Origin: JAEZJZ01 sp050949055
Lineage (GTDB): Bacteria > Bacillota > UBA994 > UBA5500
Length of the DNA: 64,000 nt
Direction: 5' to 3'
Assembly (NCBI GenBank): GCA_050949055.1
Contig: JBMNFA010000001.1
Location: 434,001-498,000 of the forward strand
Positions 43,645 to 52,796 of this stretch are shown one piece after another. A program made the translations under genes and the position numbers. A model generated the notes under the pieces. It was not told the origin of the DNA. It saw only the letters and a list, made by a program, of their open reading frames with translations, and made no database searches. The number at the start of each line of letters is the position of its first letter. Positions within the stretch are counted from its first letter, which is position 1.

Positions 43645-45718
43645 CCTGATCCACCTGCTCTTCATGACGACATTCAGTATTGATACAGACGTGCCGCAGC
43701 TTGCCTCCCTGGCGCTTCTCCACCATCAGCCCCCCGCACTTGGGACAACCCTGCGGCACCGGCTTGTTCCAGACCACGAAGTCGCAGTCAGGGTATTTGG
43801 AGCAACCATAGAACACCCGGCCTTTGCGACTGCGCCGTTCCACCAAAGCCCCTTCGCACTTGGGACAGCCAACACCTGTCTCTTTGATCAGCGGCTTGGT
43901 ATTGCGGCAGTCTGGAAACCCGGGGCAAGCCAGAAACTGCCCGTAGCGTCCGGTCTTGATCACCATGTTGCGGCCACAGAGTTCGCAGATGACGTCGGTC
44001 TCCATAGGGGCAATGGATACCGCCTGCATTTCCTTCTCCGCATGCTCCAAATCTTTTTGAAAGGGTCCATAGAACTGGTCCAGAACCTTCACCCAATCGG
44101 CTTCACCGTCTTCCACCGCATCCAGATCAGCCTCCATGCCGGCGGTGAACTCCACGTCGATCACCCGGGCAAAGTACTCTTTCAGCAGCTCCACCACGAT
44201 TCGCCCCAGCTCGGTGGGATAAAACCGCTTTTGCTCCCGGACCACATAGCCACGGCTCTGAATGGTCTCGATGATGGCGGCGTAGGTACTAGGCCGCCCA
44301 ATGCCCAACTCCTCCAGTGCCTTGACCAACATCGCCTCGTTGTATCGGGCCGGCGGCTCGGTGAAATGCTGTTTGGGGCTGAGCCGGCTGAGGCGCAGTT
44401 CCTGGCCCTCGGTCAATTCCGGCAGCAGCCCAGTTGCCTCCTGCTTATCCTCTTTGCTGTCTTTATAGACCAGCAGCCAACCGGGAAACTTCAATTGGGA
44501 ACCCTTGGCCCGAAACAGGTATTCCCCGGCCACGATATCAGCGGATATGGTGTCATAGACGGCAGTAGCCATTTGGCTGGCGATGAACCTTTCCCAAATC
44601 AAACGGTACAAGCGCAGTTCGTCTCGGCCCAGGAACTCCTTCAGTGAATCGGGAGTGCGCTCGGGATAGCTGGGGCGAATGGCTTCGTGGGCGTCCTGAG
44701 AACCACGCCTGCTGGTGTACTGCCTGGTATGCGCGTACTCTTTGCCAAAGGCCGCTGTGATCACCTGATTTGCCTCGGCTTGGGCCTGCGGAGATAGCCG
44801 GGTGGAATCGGTGCGCATATATGTAATCAGGCCCACGGAGCCTTCTTTGCCCAGAGTAACACCTTCGTACAGCGTTTGCGCGGTGCGCATGGTCTTTCTG
44901 GCGGTGAAGCCCAGACGTTTGGAGGCCTCCTGCTGCAGGGTACTGGTGGTAAAGGGCGGTGCAGGGTTGCGACGGCGCTCGCTGCGCCGCACCTCCTTTA
45001 CGACAAAAGGTGCAGCTTTGACCGCCGCCAGCACGGCTTCGGCCTCTGCCTGGTTATGCAGGATTAGCTTCTTTCCAGACCGTCCGTAGAACTCCGCCTC
45101 TAGCTTGGCCCGTTTGGCGGTGACCAGCTCTGCCTGAATAGTCCAGTACTCCTCGGGGATGAAATTCTCAATCTCTTCCTCACGATCGCAGATCAACCGT
45201 ACCGCCACGGACTGCACCCGGCCGGCGCTCAGGCCTTTCTTCACCTTCTTCCATAGCAGGGGACTAAGTTTATAACCGACGATGCGATCGAGAATGCGCC
45301 TGGCTTGCTGCGCGTCCACCAGGCGCTGATCGATCGGTCGCGGATGCTTGAAGGCCTCCCGCACCGCTCCTTTAGTAATCTCATTAAAGGTTACCCGGCA
45401 GTTTGACGCGGTGTCCAGATCCAACACCTGCGCCAGATGCCAGGAGATAGCCTCGCCCTCCCGGTCCGGGTCAGTGGCCAGGTAGACTCGCTCGGCTTTC
45501 TTGGCGGCATCCTTCAATTCCTTGACCACAGAGCCTTTCCCACGGATAGTGATATACTTGGGGTGGAAACTGTTGTCCACATCCACTGCAAACTGACTCT
45601 TGGGCAGATCCCGCACATGTCCCAAAGAAGCCTTTACCGTGTATTTTCTGCCCAGATATTTACTGATGGTCTTCGCCTTTGCAGGCGACTCGACAATAAC
45701 CAAATTCTTCTGTGCCAC
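43634..45718 (-). CDS. topA: DNA topoisomerase I
   Basis: TopA relaxes negative supercoils. The protein has the Toprim domain with LVIVESPAKAKTISKYLG and ATDPDREGEAISWH, the active-site Tyr in LITYMRTDSTRLS, and three C-terminal C4 zinc fingers (CELCGRNM..CPGFPDC, CPKCEGAL..CSKYPDC, CPKCGGLM..CINTEC). The GTG at 45718 gives MAQKNLVIVESPAKA, 694 residues, with GGGGGG upstream. Longer starts have no ribosome site. Confidence 0.94.
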   Translation of the reverse strand: MAQKNLVIVESPAKAKTISKYLGRKYTVKASLGHVRDLPKSQFAVDVDNSFHPKYITIRGKGSVVKELKDAAKKAERVYLATDPDREGEAISWHLAQVLDLDTASNCRVTFNEITKGAVREAFKHPRPIDQRLVDAQQARRILDRIVGYKLSPLLWKKVKKGLSAGRVQSVAVRLICDREEEIENFIPEEYWTIQAELVTAKRAKLEAEFYGRSGKKLILHNQAEAEAVLAAVKAAPFVVKEVRRSERRRNPAPPFTTSTLQQEASKRLGFTARKTMRTAQTLYEGVTLGKEGSVGLITYMRTDSTRLSPQAQAEANQVITAAFGKEYAHTRQYTSRRGSQDAHEAIRPSYPERTPDSLKEFLGRDELRLYRLIWERFIASQMATAVYDTISADIVAGEYLFRAKGSQLKFPGWLLVYKDSKEDKQEATGLLPELTEGQELRLSRLSPKQHFTEPPARYNEAMLVKALEELGIGRPSTYAAIIETIQSRGYVVREQKRFYPTELGRIVVELLKEYFARVIDVEFTAGMEADLDAVEDGEADWVKVLDQFYGPFQKDLEHAEKEMQAVSIAPMETDVICELCGRNMVIKTGRYGQFLACPGFPDCRNTKPLIKETGVGCPKCEGALVERRSRKGRVFYGCSKYPDCDFVVWNKPVPQGCPKCGGLMVEKRQGGKLRHVCINTECRHEEQVDQDEQ

Positions 45719-45885
45719 CGATGGCCCCCCTATCCATTCAGGCAATTCCTGTCCCATATCAAGGGCGGAACTGCTCCCTTTCACCCATTGCTCATTATCT
45801 CTATAAGAAAAACTCCCATCTCGTAACCACTCAAGTGGAAGCCGTTGGCGAATTGCCGCTATCGGCTCAAACTCCCACCCTTATT

Positions 45886-46998
45886 TTACCTTTCGTCTGG
45901 GTCTTCATACCTGCCGCTGCGGCGATAGCGCTGGCTGGTGTCTACGGCGGCCAAGCCCTTGAGCTCCATTGAGCTGAGTACGGACAGCAGCTCTGATGCA
46001 CTCAGATCAGCCTGCTGCACCAGCCGATCAAACTCTTGGTACTCATCTGCCAACAGTTGATAGACATGTCTCTCTATGGGGCTAAATGTGGGCAACGGCA
46101 ATTTCTCCACCTGGCTATCATTCATGCCCCATAGGGAGAGGACATCTGTTGCAGCTGCTGCCACTGCGGCACCCTGCTTGAGCAGCAGATTGGTGCCGCG
46201 GCTGAAGCGGTTGGTGATATTCCCAGGCACGGCAAACACCTCACGGCCCAGGTCCAAAGCATGATCGACGGTGATCATGGAGCCGCTCTTGGCGTCAGCT
46301 TCTACCACCAATACAGCCTCAGCCAAAGCCGCGATAATCCGGTTACGGGCAGGGAAGTGATAGGCCAGCGGCTCCGCTTCCGGCCAATACTCGCTGATGA
46401 TCGTGCCGCCCTTGTCGATCAGGTCCATGGCCAGTTGCCGATGCTCCCGCGGGTAGATATGGCTGAAGCCACTTCCCAAGACAGCCCAGGTGAGCAGCCC
46501 GTTCTCCAAAGCCGACCGATGAGCCTGCCCATCAATCCCGCGAGCGAGGCCGCTGACAATCGCCAATTCCGCCTTTGAAAAGTCAGCCATGAAATCCATC
46601 AGCACCTGTCGGCCGTAACCGGTCATCCGGCGAGACCCAACGATGGCCAACCGTCGCCGCCTTAGATCCAGCGGGGCACCCCAACCGTAGAGCACGATGG
46701 GCGGATCGAACAATTCTGTCAGCTGTCTGGGATACTCTGGATCGGCCATGCTCTGTACCCAGGCACCTGCTCTCTCCACACGAGCCAATAGGGCAGGCGG
46801 ATCAAGCTGCTGCCTCTTGGCCAACAAGCCTTCCATCCTCTCAGGCCCCCAACCCAACGCCTCTGACAGCTGTCCTCCGCTGGCCTTCCAGATGGACGAT
46901 GCATCTGGAAAATGGGCCCGCAACCGCCGGGCGTTCTTTGCAGTGATGCCTGGCAACAGGGAAATTGCCAGCCAAAAAGCCCTCTCCTCCCGCATCAT
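45886..46998 (-). CDS. dprA: DNA processing protein DprA
   Basis: DprA (Smf) loads RecA on incoming single-stranded DNA during transformation. The 370-residue protein has a helix-hairpin-helix N-terminus (LPGITAKNARRLRAHF), the Rossmann-like core with VGSRRMTGYGRQVL, VSGLARGIDGQAHR and LGSGFSHIYPREHR, and a C-terminal winged helix. It is the first gene after a strong promoter. In this window the ComM-like YifB is another transformation-related gene. Confidence 0.95.
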   Translation of the reverse strand: MMREERAFWLAISLLPGITAKNARRLRAHFPDASSIWKASGGQLSEALGWGPERMEGLLAKRQQLDPPALLARVERAGAWVQSMADPEYPRQLTELFDPPIVLYGWGAPLDLRRRRLAIVGSRRMTGYGRQVLMDFMADFSKAELAIVSGLARGIDGQAHRSALENGLLTWAVLGSGFSHIYPREHRQLAMDLIDKGGTIISEYWPEAEPLAYHFPARNRIIAALAEAVLVVEADAKSGSMITVDHALDLGREVFAVPGNITNRFSRGTNLLLKQGAAVAAAATDVLSLWGMNDSQVEKLPLPTFSPIERHVYQLLADEYQEFDRLVQQADLSASELLSVLSSMELKGLAAVDTSQRYRRSGRYEDPDER

Positions 46999-47032
46999 TC
47001 TCCCCCCAGACCATCCGGCTGAAACCGGGACA

Positions 47033-47062
47033 ATTATAGCAGAGGCTGGTGCGCTCTGACAA
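47033..47062 (-). promoter_or_regulatory. Promoter of the dprA-topA-trmFO-xerC-hslVU-codY operon
   Basis: TTGTCA, 18 bases, then a perfect TATAAT with extended -10 TGC. The -35 lies within the loop/arm of the hairpin at 47043-47069, so folding of read-through RNA and promoter use share the same bases. Confidence 0.7.
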
Positions 47063-47110
47063 CCAGCCTGAAAGCAGCGAAGGAAGCCGACCCCCTAGGT
47101 CTGGCTTCCT
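47043..47110 (-). terminator. Two tandem hairpins downstream of murI
   Basis: The first, 47081-47110, is AGGAAGCC-GACC with GGTC-T-GGCTTCCT; the second, 47043-47069, is AGGCTGGT with ACCAGCCT around 11 bases. Neither has a strong T-run on the minus strand. Together they likely end the murI transcript. Confidence 0.55.
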
Positions 47111-47125
47111 CTGCTATATGTAAGA

Positions 47126-47932
47126 TCAACTGTTCCCAGTCATCGGAACGTGTTCCACGCCCGCCATCGGATACCCCAGCAGCTGCTGCCCGATGCGGCG
47201 AAATTGCTCTGGATCGCCAGAAGTGTAATAGCGGTGCTGGGGCTGGCCACCCTGCGGCGCCAGAGATCCCAACTGGCAGAGAATCTGGCGGCTGACCGCC
47301 ACCACCGCTTCCGCCGGGTCAACGATAGCAGTCTCCGGGCCGATGATGCGGCGAATCACTCCCTGCAAGTGCGGGAAGTGGGTACAGCCTAAGACCAGGG
47401 TATCGATTCCGTTCGAGGCGACGAAGGACAGGTACTCTCTGGCGGCCGCTTCCACCTCCTCATCGTCGATGCGGCCTTGTTCCACAAAAGGTGTAAAGGA
47501 AGGACAAGCCTGCCCGAAAACGCAACTGTCCCGCTTCAGTTGCTGGATGGTGTCATGGTAGCAGCGCGAGCTAATGGTGAACTCAGTGGCGATCACCCCA
47601 ATCCGGCCACTCCTGGAAGTGGCTACTGCCAACTGGGAGCCGGGCTCGATGATGCCGATCACCGGCACAGACACCGCCGCTTGCAGCGACGGCAGGGCAG
47701 CAGCTGTGGCGGTGTTGCAGGCGATGACCAAAGCCTTTGCTCCCTGTTCCACCAGGAAGTTGCCGATCTGCAGCACAAAGCCCTCGATCTCCTGCTGGGT
47801 GCGGGAGCCATAGGGTGCACGGCCATTATCGCCAAAATACAATACGCTCTCTGCAGGTAAGTGCTCAAAGAACTTCTTCACTACTGACAGACCACCAAAA
47901 CCGGAATCAAAGATTCCTACCGGACCAGACAT
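47126..47932 (-). CDS. murI: Glutamate racemase
   Basis: MurI supplies D-glutamate for peptidoglycan. The 268-residue enzyme has the N-terminal GIFDSGFGGLSVVK, LYFGDNGRAPYGSR, and the two catalytic cysteines in VIACNTATA and VLGCTHFPHL. Length is standard. It is a single-gene unit, transcribed away from the 500-base region that separates it from the YhiN-type gene. Confidence 0.96.
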   Translation of the reverse strand: MSGPVGIFDSGFGGLSVVKKFFEHLPAESVLYFGDNGRAPYGSRTQQEIEGFVLQIGNFLVEQGAKALVIACNTATAAALPSLQAAVSVPVIGIIEPGSQLAVATSRSGRIGVIATEFTISSRCYHDTIQQLKRDSCVFGQACPSFTPFVEQGRIDDEEVEAAAREYLSFVASNGIDTLVLGCTHFPHLQGVIRRIIGPETAIVDPAEAVVAVSRQILCQLGSLAPQGGQPQHRYYTSGDPEQFRRIGQQLLGYPMAGVEHVPMTGNS

Positions 47933-48432
47933 TTGCTACCTACCTCCTGTATGTCTTCTCTAGTAGCTAATTCTTGCAGCTGCCGCTAAGTGGTGGCGTT
48001 CTCTGCCAGCCAGACCCGCCCACAGCATTTGTGCCTGCAGCGGGCCAGACCCGTCGTCCTGGCGTTAATCGCTCCTCCCTCGGCTGCTGCTAAGGGATGG
48101 ATTCGACCAATCTCTGCCGGTTCCTTCAAAGAGTACACAATTGCCTGAGTTTTTTAATCTACACCCCGACTGGCGCTCAGCGATGGAGCCAATCACCAGA
48201 TCCGACCGACCGAACCCTGTCCATAGCCAACGCAAGTTTATTCAACCTGCGGTTGCTGAAACGACCGGCTATGGTTAAGCTATGATGGAGAGCAGATCGC
48301 GACTTGGGACGCTAAGGCCAAGACGGACGAGGGATGCTAGGTTGCTCCCGGTTCAGGACGTGAAGCGAAACAAAAAGAACCGTCCCTTCTGTTTCGCTGA
48401 AGGAAAAAACCGCATGATAGGAATTGATGCCA
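47933..48432. other. 500-base divergent intergenic region with a CCGTCCC hairpin
   Basis: No credible gene. It must contain the murI promoter (minus) and that of the YhiN-type gene (plus), but I see no clear pair of boxes. Near the right end, AGCGAAACA (48364-48372) pairs with TGTTTCGCT (48390-48398); the 17-base loop includes AAGAACCGTCCC, the same core as the palindrome at 61199-61258. Confidence 0.6.
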
Positions 48433-49671
48433 ATGTCAAGAGTGATAGTTATCGGAGGTGGGCCGGCAGGCATGCTGGCTGCCGGTCGGGCTGCCGCCCT
48501 GGGCAGCCAGGTGTGGCTGCTGGAGAAGAACGAGCGTCTGGGGAAAAAGCTGGTGATCACGGGCAAGGGGCGCTGCAACGTAACCAACGACGCCGACCCG
48601 GATACGCTGATCAAGAACATACCGGGAAACGGTCGTTTTCTTTATAGCGCCTTTGCCGCTTTCGGCAGTGACGACCTGCAGACGTTGCTGCAAGATCACG
48701 GGGTGGAGCTGAAGGTGGAACGCGGCAATCGCGTGTTCCCCAAATCGGACCGTTCTTTCGACGTGGTGGATGGGCTGAGAAGATTCCTGGAGCGCAATCG
48801 GGTGCGGGTGGAGCTGGGAGTGCAAGTGGATGAAATCATCGCCGAAGCCGGAGCCGTGGTCGGCGTGCAGGCCCAGGGAAAACTGTACCCCGCCGAGGCA
48901 GCCATCATCTGCACCGGAGGAGCATCCTACCCCGCCACCGGCTCCACCGGTGACGGCTACCGGCTGGCCGAGCGTCTGGGACACACCATCGTACCGCCGA
49001 AACCGGCGCTGGTGCCTTTAGAGGTGCAGGAGTCGTGGGCCAAAGAGCTGATGGGGTTGACGCTGAAGAACGTCCGCCTCACCCTTTTCCAGGGAGGAAA
49101 ACAGCTGGGCAGCGAGTTTGGCGAAATGTTGTTCACCCACTTCGGCATCAGCGGGCCGACCGTGCTCTCCCTCAGCCGCCTGGTCACCCACCAAAGAAAG
49201 AAAGGCGACGCCCCGATCACTGCCCAGATCGATCTGAAGCCAGCCCTGAGGCCAGAGCAATTGGATCAGCGGTTGCAGCGGGACTTCAGTAAGTACCAGC
49301 GCAAACAGCTGCAGAACGCGCTGGATGAATTGCTGCCCAAACGCCTGATTCCGGCAGTAATCGACCAGTCAGGTGTGAACCCGGAGAAGCCGGTGCACCA
49401 GATCACACGGGAGGAGCGACAGGCGTTGCAGCGTACCCTGAACGACCTGACCCTGACCATCACCGGCACCCGACCGCTGAGCGAGGCCATCGTCACCGCC
49501 GGCGGGGTCAGTGTAAAAGAGATCAACCCCAAGAATATGGAATCAAAGTTGGTATCCGGCCTGTTCTTTGCCGGGGAAGTGATCGACATCGATGGTTATA
49601 CCGGCGGCTTCAACCTGCAGGCCGCCTTCTCCACCGGGTTCTTAGCCGGAAGCAACGCTGCTAGTCACTGA
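48433..49671 (+). CDS. NAD(P)/FAD-dependent oxidoreductase, YhiN/HI0933 family
   Basis: This 412-residue flavoprotein has the FAD-binding VIVIGGGPAGMLAAGRAAALG, the family segment GKKLVITGKGRCNVTND, a central CTGGASYPATGSTGDGY and the C-terminal FAGEVIDIDGYTGGFNLQ. Members include BaiN-like bile acid dehydrogenases in gut clostridia, but most are of unknown substrate. The ATG at 48433 has AGGA ten bases upstream; an ATG at 48427 is equally possible. It is a single-gene unit ended by a palindromic terminator. Confidence 0.88.
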   Translation: MSRVIVIGGGPAGMLAAGRAAALGSQVWLLEKNERLGKKLVITGKGRCNVTNDADPDTLIKNIPGNGRFLYSAFAAFGSDDLQTLLQDHGVELKVERGNRVFPKSDRSFDVVDGLRRFLERNRVRVELGVQVDEIIAEAGAVVGVQAQGKLYPAEAAIICTGGASYPATGSTGDGYRLAERLGHTIVPPKPALVPLEVQESWAKELMGLTLKNVRLTLFQGGKQLGSEFGEMLFTHFGISGPTVLSLSRLVTHQRKKGDAPITAQIDLKPALRPEQLDQRLQRDFSKYQRKQLQNALDELLPKRLIPAVIDQSGVNPEKPVHQITREERQALQRTLNDLTLTITGTRPLSEAIVTAGGVSVKEINPKNMESKLVSGLFFAGEVIDIDGYTGGFNLQAAFSTGFLAGSNAASH

Positions 49672-49719
49672 GCCGCTAGAGCCAAAACAGCCCCTTTGCC
49701 ATCCAGAAGCTTAACCCAA

Positions 49720-49761
49720 AAAAGGGATGATGCGCGGCCTAGGCCGCGCATCATCCCTTTT
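49720..49761 (+). terminator. 42-bp perfect palindrome, terminator of the YhiN-type gene
   Basis: The arms are 21 bases and pair perfectly with no spacer, from AAAAGGGATGATG to CATCATCCCTTTT with a GC-rich centre (GGCCT/AGGCC). It ends in TTTTCTC on the plus strand, 49 bases after the stop, and could act in both directions. Confidence 0.75.
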
Positions 49762-50096
49762 CTCAACATACTGCAGCCAGCAGGTAAACTCGCCTGCGCC
49801 TGGACTCTCAACGCCCCCCTCCCTTCTTGCTGGTTCATCTCCTGCTACCGTTGGGCAAGTCCGTTGTCTCCCCTTGCCATTCGTCATAACAGAGGCAGTT
49901 CGTTCCCTCTGTAAGCATCAGGAACCTTTTTCCTGCTCAACCCCTGCCCACCTTATGCCGTCAGTGTGCCGACTAACTCGCTGCGTCTGAGAGGAGAACC
50001 CTTTGCTTCCCTGCAGAAAAGTTCCCATTGATGAAGGAATATCCAACCAGCATGGCGAACGGGTGTTTTATTAAGGCGATATGGATGGTGTGGCCT
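49762..50096 (+). other. Intergenic region before yifB
   Basis: About 335 bases. I see no gene or clear promoter; the final 70 bases are in frame with yifB but have no good ribosome site for an earlier start. Confidence 0.4.
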
Positions 50097-51629
50097 ATGC
50101 TAGCGAAAGTGTTGAGCGCCGCCGTGCTGGGGGTGGAGGCCTACCTGGTGGAGGTGGAGGTTGACCTATCCCAGGGCCTGCCCGGCTTTGAGGTGGTCGG
50201 TCTACCGGATGCGGCGGTGAAGGAAGCCAAGGAACGGGTGCGGGCAGCGATCAGAAATAGCAACTGCCATTCCCCCCGGGGGCGAATAACAGTGAACTTG
50301 GCGCCGGCAGACCTGCGCAAAGAGGGTTCAGGGTTTGACCTGCCCATGGCGCTGGGGCTGCTGATTTCCGACGAGCAGTTGCCACCACACGCAGCACTGG
50401 GCAGCCTGTTCATCGGGGAACTGTCGCTGGACGGCGGGCTGCGGCCTGTCCCCGGCACTCTGCCGATGGCTCTGGCAGCCAGGGACAGTGGCATCAGGCG
50501 CATGTTTGTGCCTCCGGAGAACGTCAACGAGGCACTGCTGGTGGATCAGCTGGAAGTGTATCCAGTGGACCATCTGTTTACCCTGATCGAGCATCTGCGC
50601 GGTGTCAATCACATCCCGCCAGCAAGTCTTGGTCATGGCCAGGTGACGGCCACCCTGGGCGAGAGGGATCTGGATTTTGCGGACATCCGCGGACAACATC
50701 TGGCCAAGCGGGCGCTGGAGGTGGCCGCCGCCGGTGGGCACAACCTGTTGATGATCGGCCCGCCGGGCTCTGGCAAGACGCTGCTTGCCCGCCAGTTGCC
50801 CAGCATCCTGCCCAGCATGACGGTGGAAGAAGCGCTGGAAGTGACCAAGATCTACAGCGTCAGTGGGATGTTGCGGGGCAAACAGGGCTTGGTGACCACC
50901 AGACCCTTCTGCGCTCCCCACCACAGCATCTCCTACGCCGGCCTGATCGGAGGCGGGCGGATTCCCAAACCGGGCCAGGTTAGCCTAGCCCACAACGGCG
51001 TGCTGTTCCTGGATGAACTGCCTGAGTTCCCCAAACGGATCATTGAGCAACTGCGCCAGCCCCTGGAAGATGGCGTGGTGCAGATTTCGCGGGCACAGGC
51101 CAGCCTGAAATACCCTAGCCGCTTCATGCTGATCGCTGCCATGAACCCCTGTCCCTGCGGCTATGATGGTGACAGCCAGCGCGAATGTACCTGTTCGGAA
51201 GGCGAGATTCGCCGCTATCTGGCGCGGGTCTCCGGTCCGATGCTGGACCGCATCGACCTGCAGCTGCCTGTCCCCCGCGTTCCGTATGAGGAGATGGTAG
51301 GACCGAGGGACGGCGACACCTCCGCCACCATCCGGCAGCGGGTGGAGGCAGGACGGGAGCGCCAGCTGCACCGTTTCCGCGGCAAACGCATCACCTGCAA
51401 CGCCCGCATGAACACCAGGCTGCTCCGGCAAACGGTGACGTTGCAGCCGGCGGCCGAACAACTGGTCAAAGCAGCTTTCAGACAGCTGCAGCTATCGGCA
51501 CGGGCATACGAACGTATCCTGAAGGTGGCCCGCACCATCGCCGATCTGGCCGATAGCGATCAGGTGCAGGAACAGCATGTGGCGGAGGCACTCAGTTACC
51601 GGGCATACGACCGCCGGGGCTTGTCATGA
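50097..51629 (+). CDS. yifB: YifB/ComM family Mg-chelatase-like AAA protein
   Basis: This 510-residue protein has an N-terminal Lon-like domain (GLPGFEVVGLPDAAVKEAKERV), the AAA domain with Walker A GPPGSGKTLLARQLP (near residue 225) and Walker B FLDELPEFP, the cysteine-bearing AAMNPCPCGYDGD, and a C-terminal Mg-chelatase domain. ComM is a helicase promoting branch migration during transformation. The ATG at 50097 gives MLAKVLSAAVLGVEAY, the typical start. With dprA it suggests DNA uptake potential. Confidence 0.9.
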   Translation: MLAKVLSAAVLGVEAYLVEVEVDLSQGLPGFEVVGLPDAAVKEAKERVRAAIRNSNCHSPRGRITVNLAPADLRKEGSGFDLPMALGLLISDEQLPPHAALGSLFIGELSLDGGLRPVPGTLPMALAARDSGIRRMFVPPENVNEALLVDQLEVYPVDHLFTLIEHLRGVNHIPPASLGHGQVTATLGERDLDFADIRGQHLAKRALEVAAAGGHNLLMIGPPGSGKTLLARQLPSILPSMTVEEALEVTKIYSVSGMLRGKQGLVTTRPFCAPHHSISYAGLIGGGRIPKPGQVSLAHNGVLFLDELPEFPKRIIEQLRQPLEDGVVQISRAQASLKYPSRFMLIAAMNPCPCGYDGDSQRECTCSEGEIRRYLARVSGPMLDRIDLQLPVPRVPYEEMVGPRDGDTSATIRQRVEAGRERQLHRFRGKRITCNARMNTRLLRQTVTLQPAAEQLVKAAFRQLQLSARAYERILKVARTIADLADSDQVQEQHVAEALSYRAYDRRGLS

Positions 51630-51791
51630 AAGGCATTGGAGTAAAACGAACAAGAAAGTAATCGATGTGAATGCTTGAGACGAGATTTCAGTTCTAGCGT
51701 TTGGGAGCAAACTGATCGGGGAATTCAGGAGGTTAAAAACGTCGGCAGCAACCAAGTGCGTTAAGCGCCGGCGAAGTGCAAGACTCGCTGT

Positions 51792-51824
51792 TTGTATTTG
51801 ATGAGTAATCAGCTATAGTATAAT
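51792..51824 (+). promoter_or_regulatory. Promoter-like element upstream of the lipoprotein gene
   Basis: The region has TTGTAT at 51792-51797 with TATAGT 16 bases later, and an overlapping perfect TATAAT at 51819-51824. It is 64-90 bases upstream of the GTG start. Between 51630 and this point no gene is seen. Confidence 0.45.
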
Positions 51825-51887
51825 TATCCATGTTTGGCACAATGTTAGTGCGCAACAAGTGGCTAATTAGAGAGGAGAATTTGCTGA

Positions 51888-52478
51888 GTGAGACGGAAAG
51901 CTGTTGTCGCGGTGGTTGCCATGTTGCTCTGTCTATCCCTGGTAGCTTGTTCAGCTGGACCTAAACCCGAGGAGACGGTGAAAGCGTTCATAGACGCAAT
52001 GGGTCAAGCAAAATTCGAGGCGGCTAATGCCTATCTCTCACCAGAGAGCCAGGGCACGGATGAGATTTTTGAGCCGGAAGATGCTAATGCTGAGAGGTTG
52101 TTCATAGCTCTTTTCTCTCGCCTAACGTATGAGCTGGGCGAACCCAATATATCTGGGGATAGTGCTACAGTGAGCGTTTCGATTACAGCGCCCAACATGG
52201 CACCCATTGTGGCCAGTGTGATGGGAGAGATGTTCGGAGCTGCCTTAGCTTTGGCCTTTAGTGAGGAAGGGCCATCTGAGGAGCTAATGAATGAGATGTG
52301 GATCACTTCCTTTGAGACAAAGATCAAGGCGGCAGACGCGCCTATGGTCACCAACACCGTGACAGTCAAACTGACCAAGAGCGACGGGAACTGGGTGATT
52401 GAGGCCGACGAGGCCTTTGCGGATGCGCTAGTTGGAAACTTGATCACTGCCTTTGAGGACTTTAACTTCGGCGAGTAG
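51888..52478 (+). CDS. Lipoprotein with DUF4878-like domain
   Basis: This 196-residue secreted lipoprotein begins with a type II signal peptide: VVAVVAMLLCLSLVAC with the lipidated Cys at position 21. The mature part opens with PEETVKAFIDAMGQAKFEAAN, the pattern of DUF4878-type lipoproteins (a cystatin/NTF2-like fold), and ends in a segment VTVKLTKSDGNWVIEADEAF that fits the same fold. The GTG start has GAGGAGA ten bases upstream. Function is unknown. It is a single-gene unit. Confidence 0.78.
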   Translation: MRRKAVVAVVAMLLCLSLVACSAGPKPEETVKAFIDAMGQAKFEAANAYLSPESQGTDEIFEPEDANAERLFIALFSRLTYELGEPNISGDSATVSVSITAPNMAPIVASVMGEMFGAALALAFSEEGPSEELMNEMWITSFETKIKAADAPMVTNTVTVKLTKSDGNWVIEADEAFADALVGNLITAFEDFNFGE

Positions 52479-52530
52479 GAATCGGCAGGTTGCGCGAAGT
52501 CCTTCTGCGTCGTCCATTCTTCTGGTTAAG

Positions 52531-52549
52531 GCCGCCACCGAACGGCGGC
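52531..52549 (+). terminator. Hairpin after the lipoprotein gene
   Basis: GCCGCC pairs with GGCGGC around seven bases, 53 bases past the stop. No T-run follows, so this is a weak call. Confidence 0.3.
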
Positions 52550-52613
52550 GAGGTTGAACATATGATTACGATGGTTGCGACGGCAAGTAGCAGATATGAT
52601 CGTCAACAATTGA

Positions 52614-52634
52614 GGCTCGCCTTGCCGGCGAGCC
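52614..52634 (-). terminator. Terminator of the lactate permease unit
   Basis: GGCTCGCC pairs with GGCGAGCC around a 5-base loop, 17 bases after the stop of the 47-codon gene. The minus-strand tail is TCAATTGTTG. Confidence 0.65.
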
Positions 52635-52650
52635 CCAAAGTTTCTGCCCT

Positions 52651-52794
52651 CTATTTCTTTAGCAGTACGGCCAGCGCATTTACTCCCAGCAGTCCGATTC
52701 CCACCAGGCCCAGCGTGGTGTTCTGGGTGTTGGCGGCAGTATAGAGCAGAATGAAAGCCGGCACAAACAGCGCAAACACTAAATTCTTGCTCAT
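52651..52794 (-). CDS. 47-residue hydrophobic protein following the lactate permease
   Basis: A short reading frame starts two bases after the permease stop: ATG at 52794, TAG at 52651-52653. The product begins MSKNLVFALFVPAFILLY and ends LLGVNALAVLLKK, giving two hydrophobic segments separated by ANTQNTTLG. AGGAG lies ten bases before the ATG inside the permease end. A terminator follows its stop, so the reading frame fills exactly the space between permease and terminator. I do not recognise a family. It may be an accessory subunit of the transporter. Confidence 0.65.
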   Translation of the reverse strand: MSKNLVFALFVPAFILLYTAANTQNTTLGLVGIGLLGVNALAVLLKK

Positions 52795-52796
52795 GA

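Noticed and set aside
43526..44647. A 373-codon plus-strand open frame across topA and the start of trmFO
   Set aside because: Antisense of topA's conserved coding sequence, no ribosome site or family signature.
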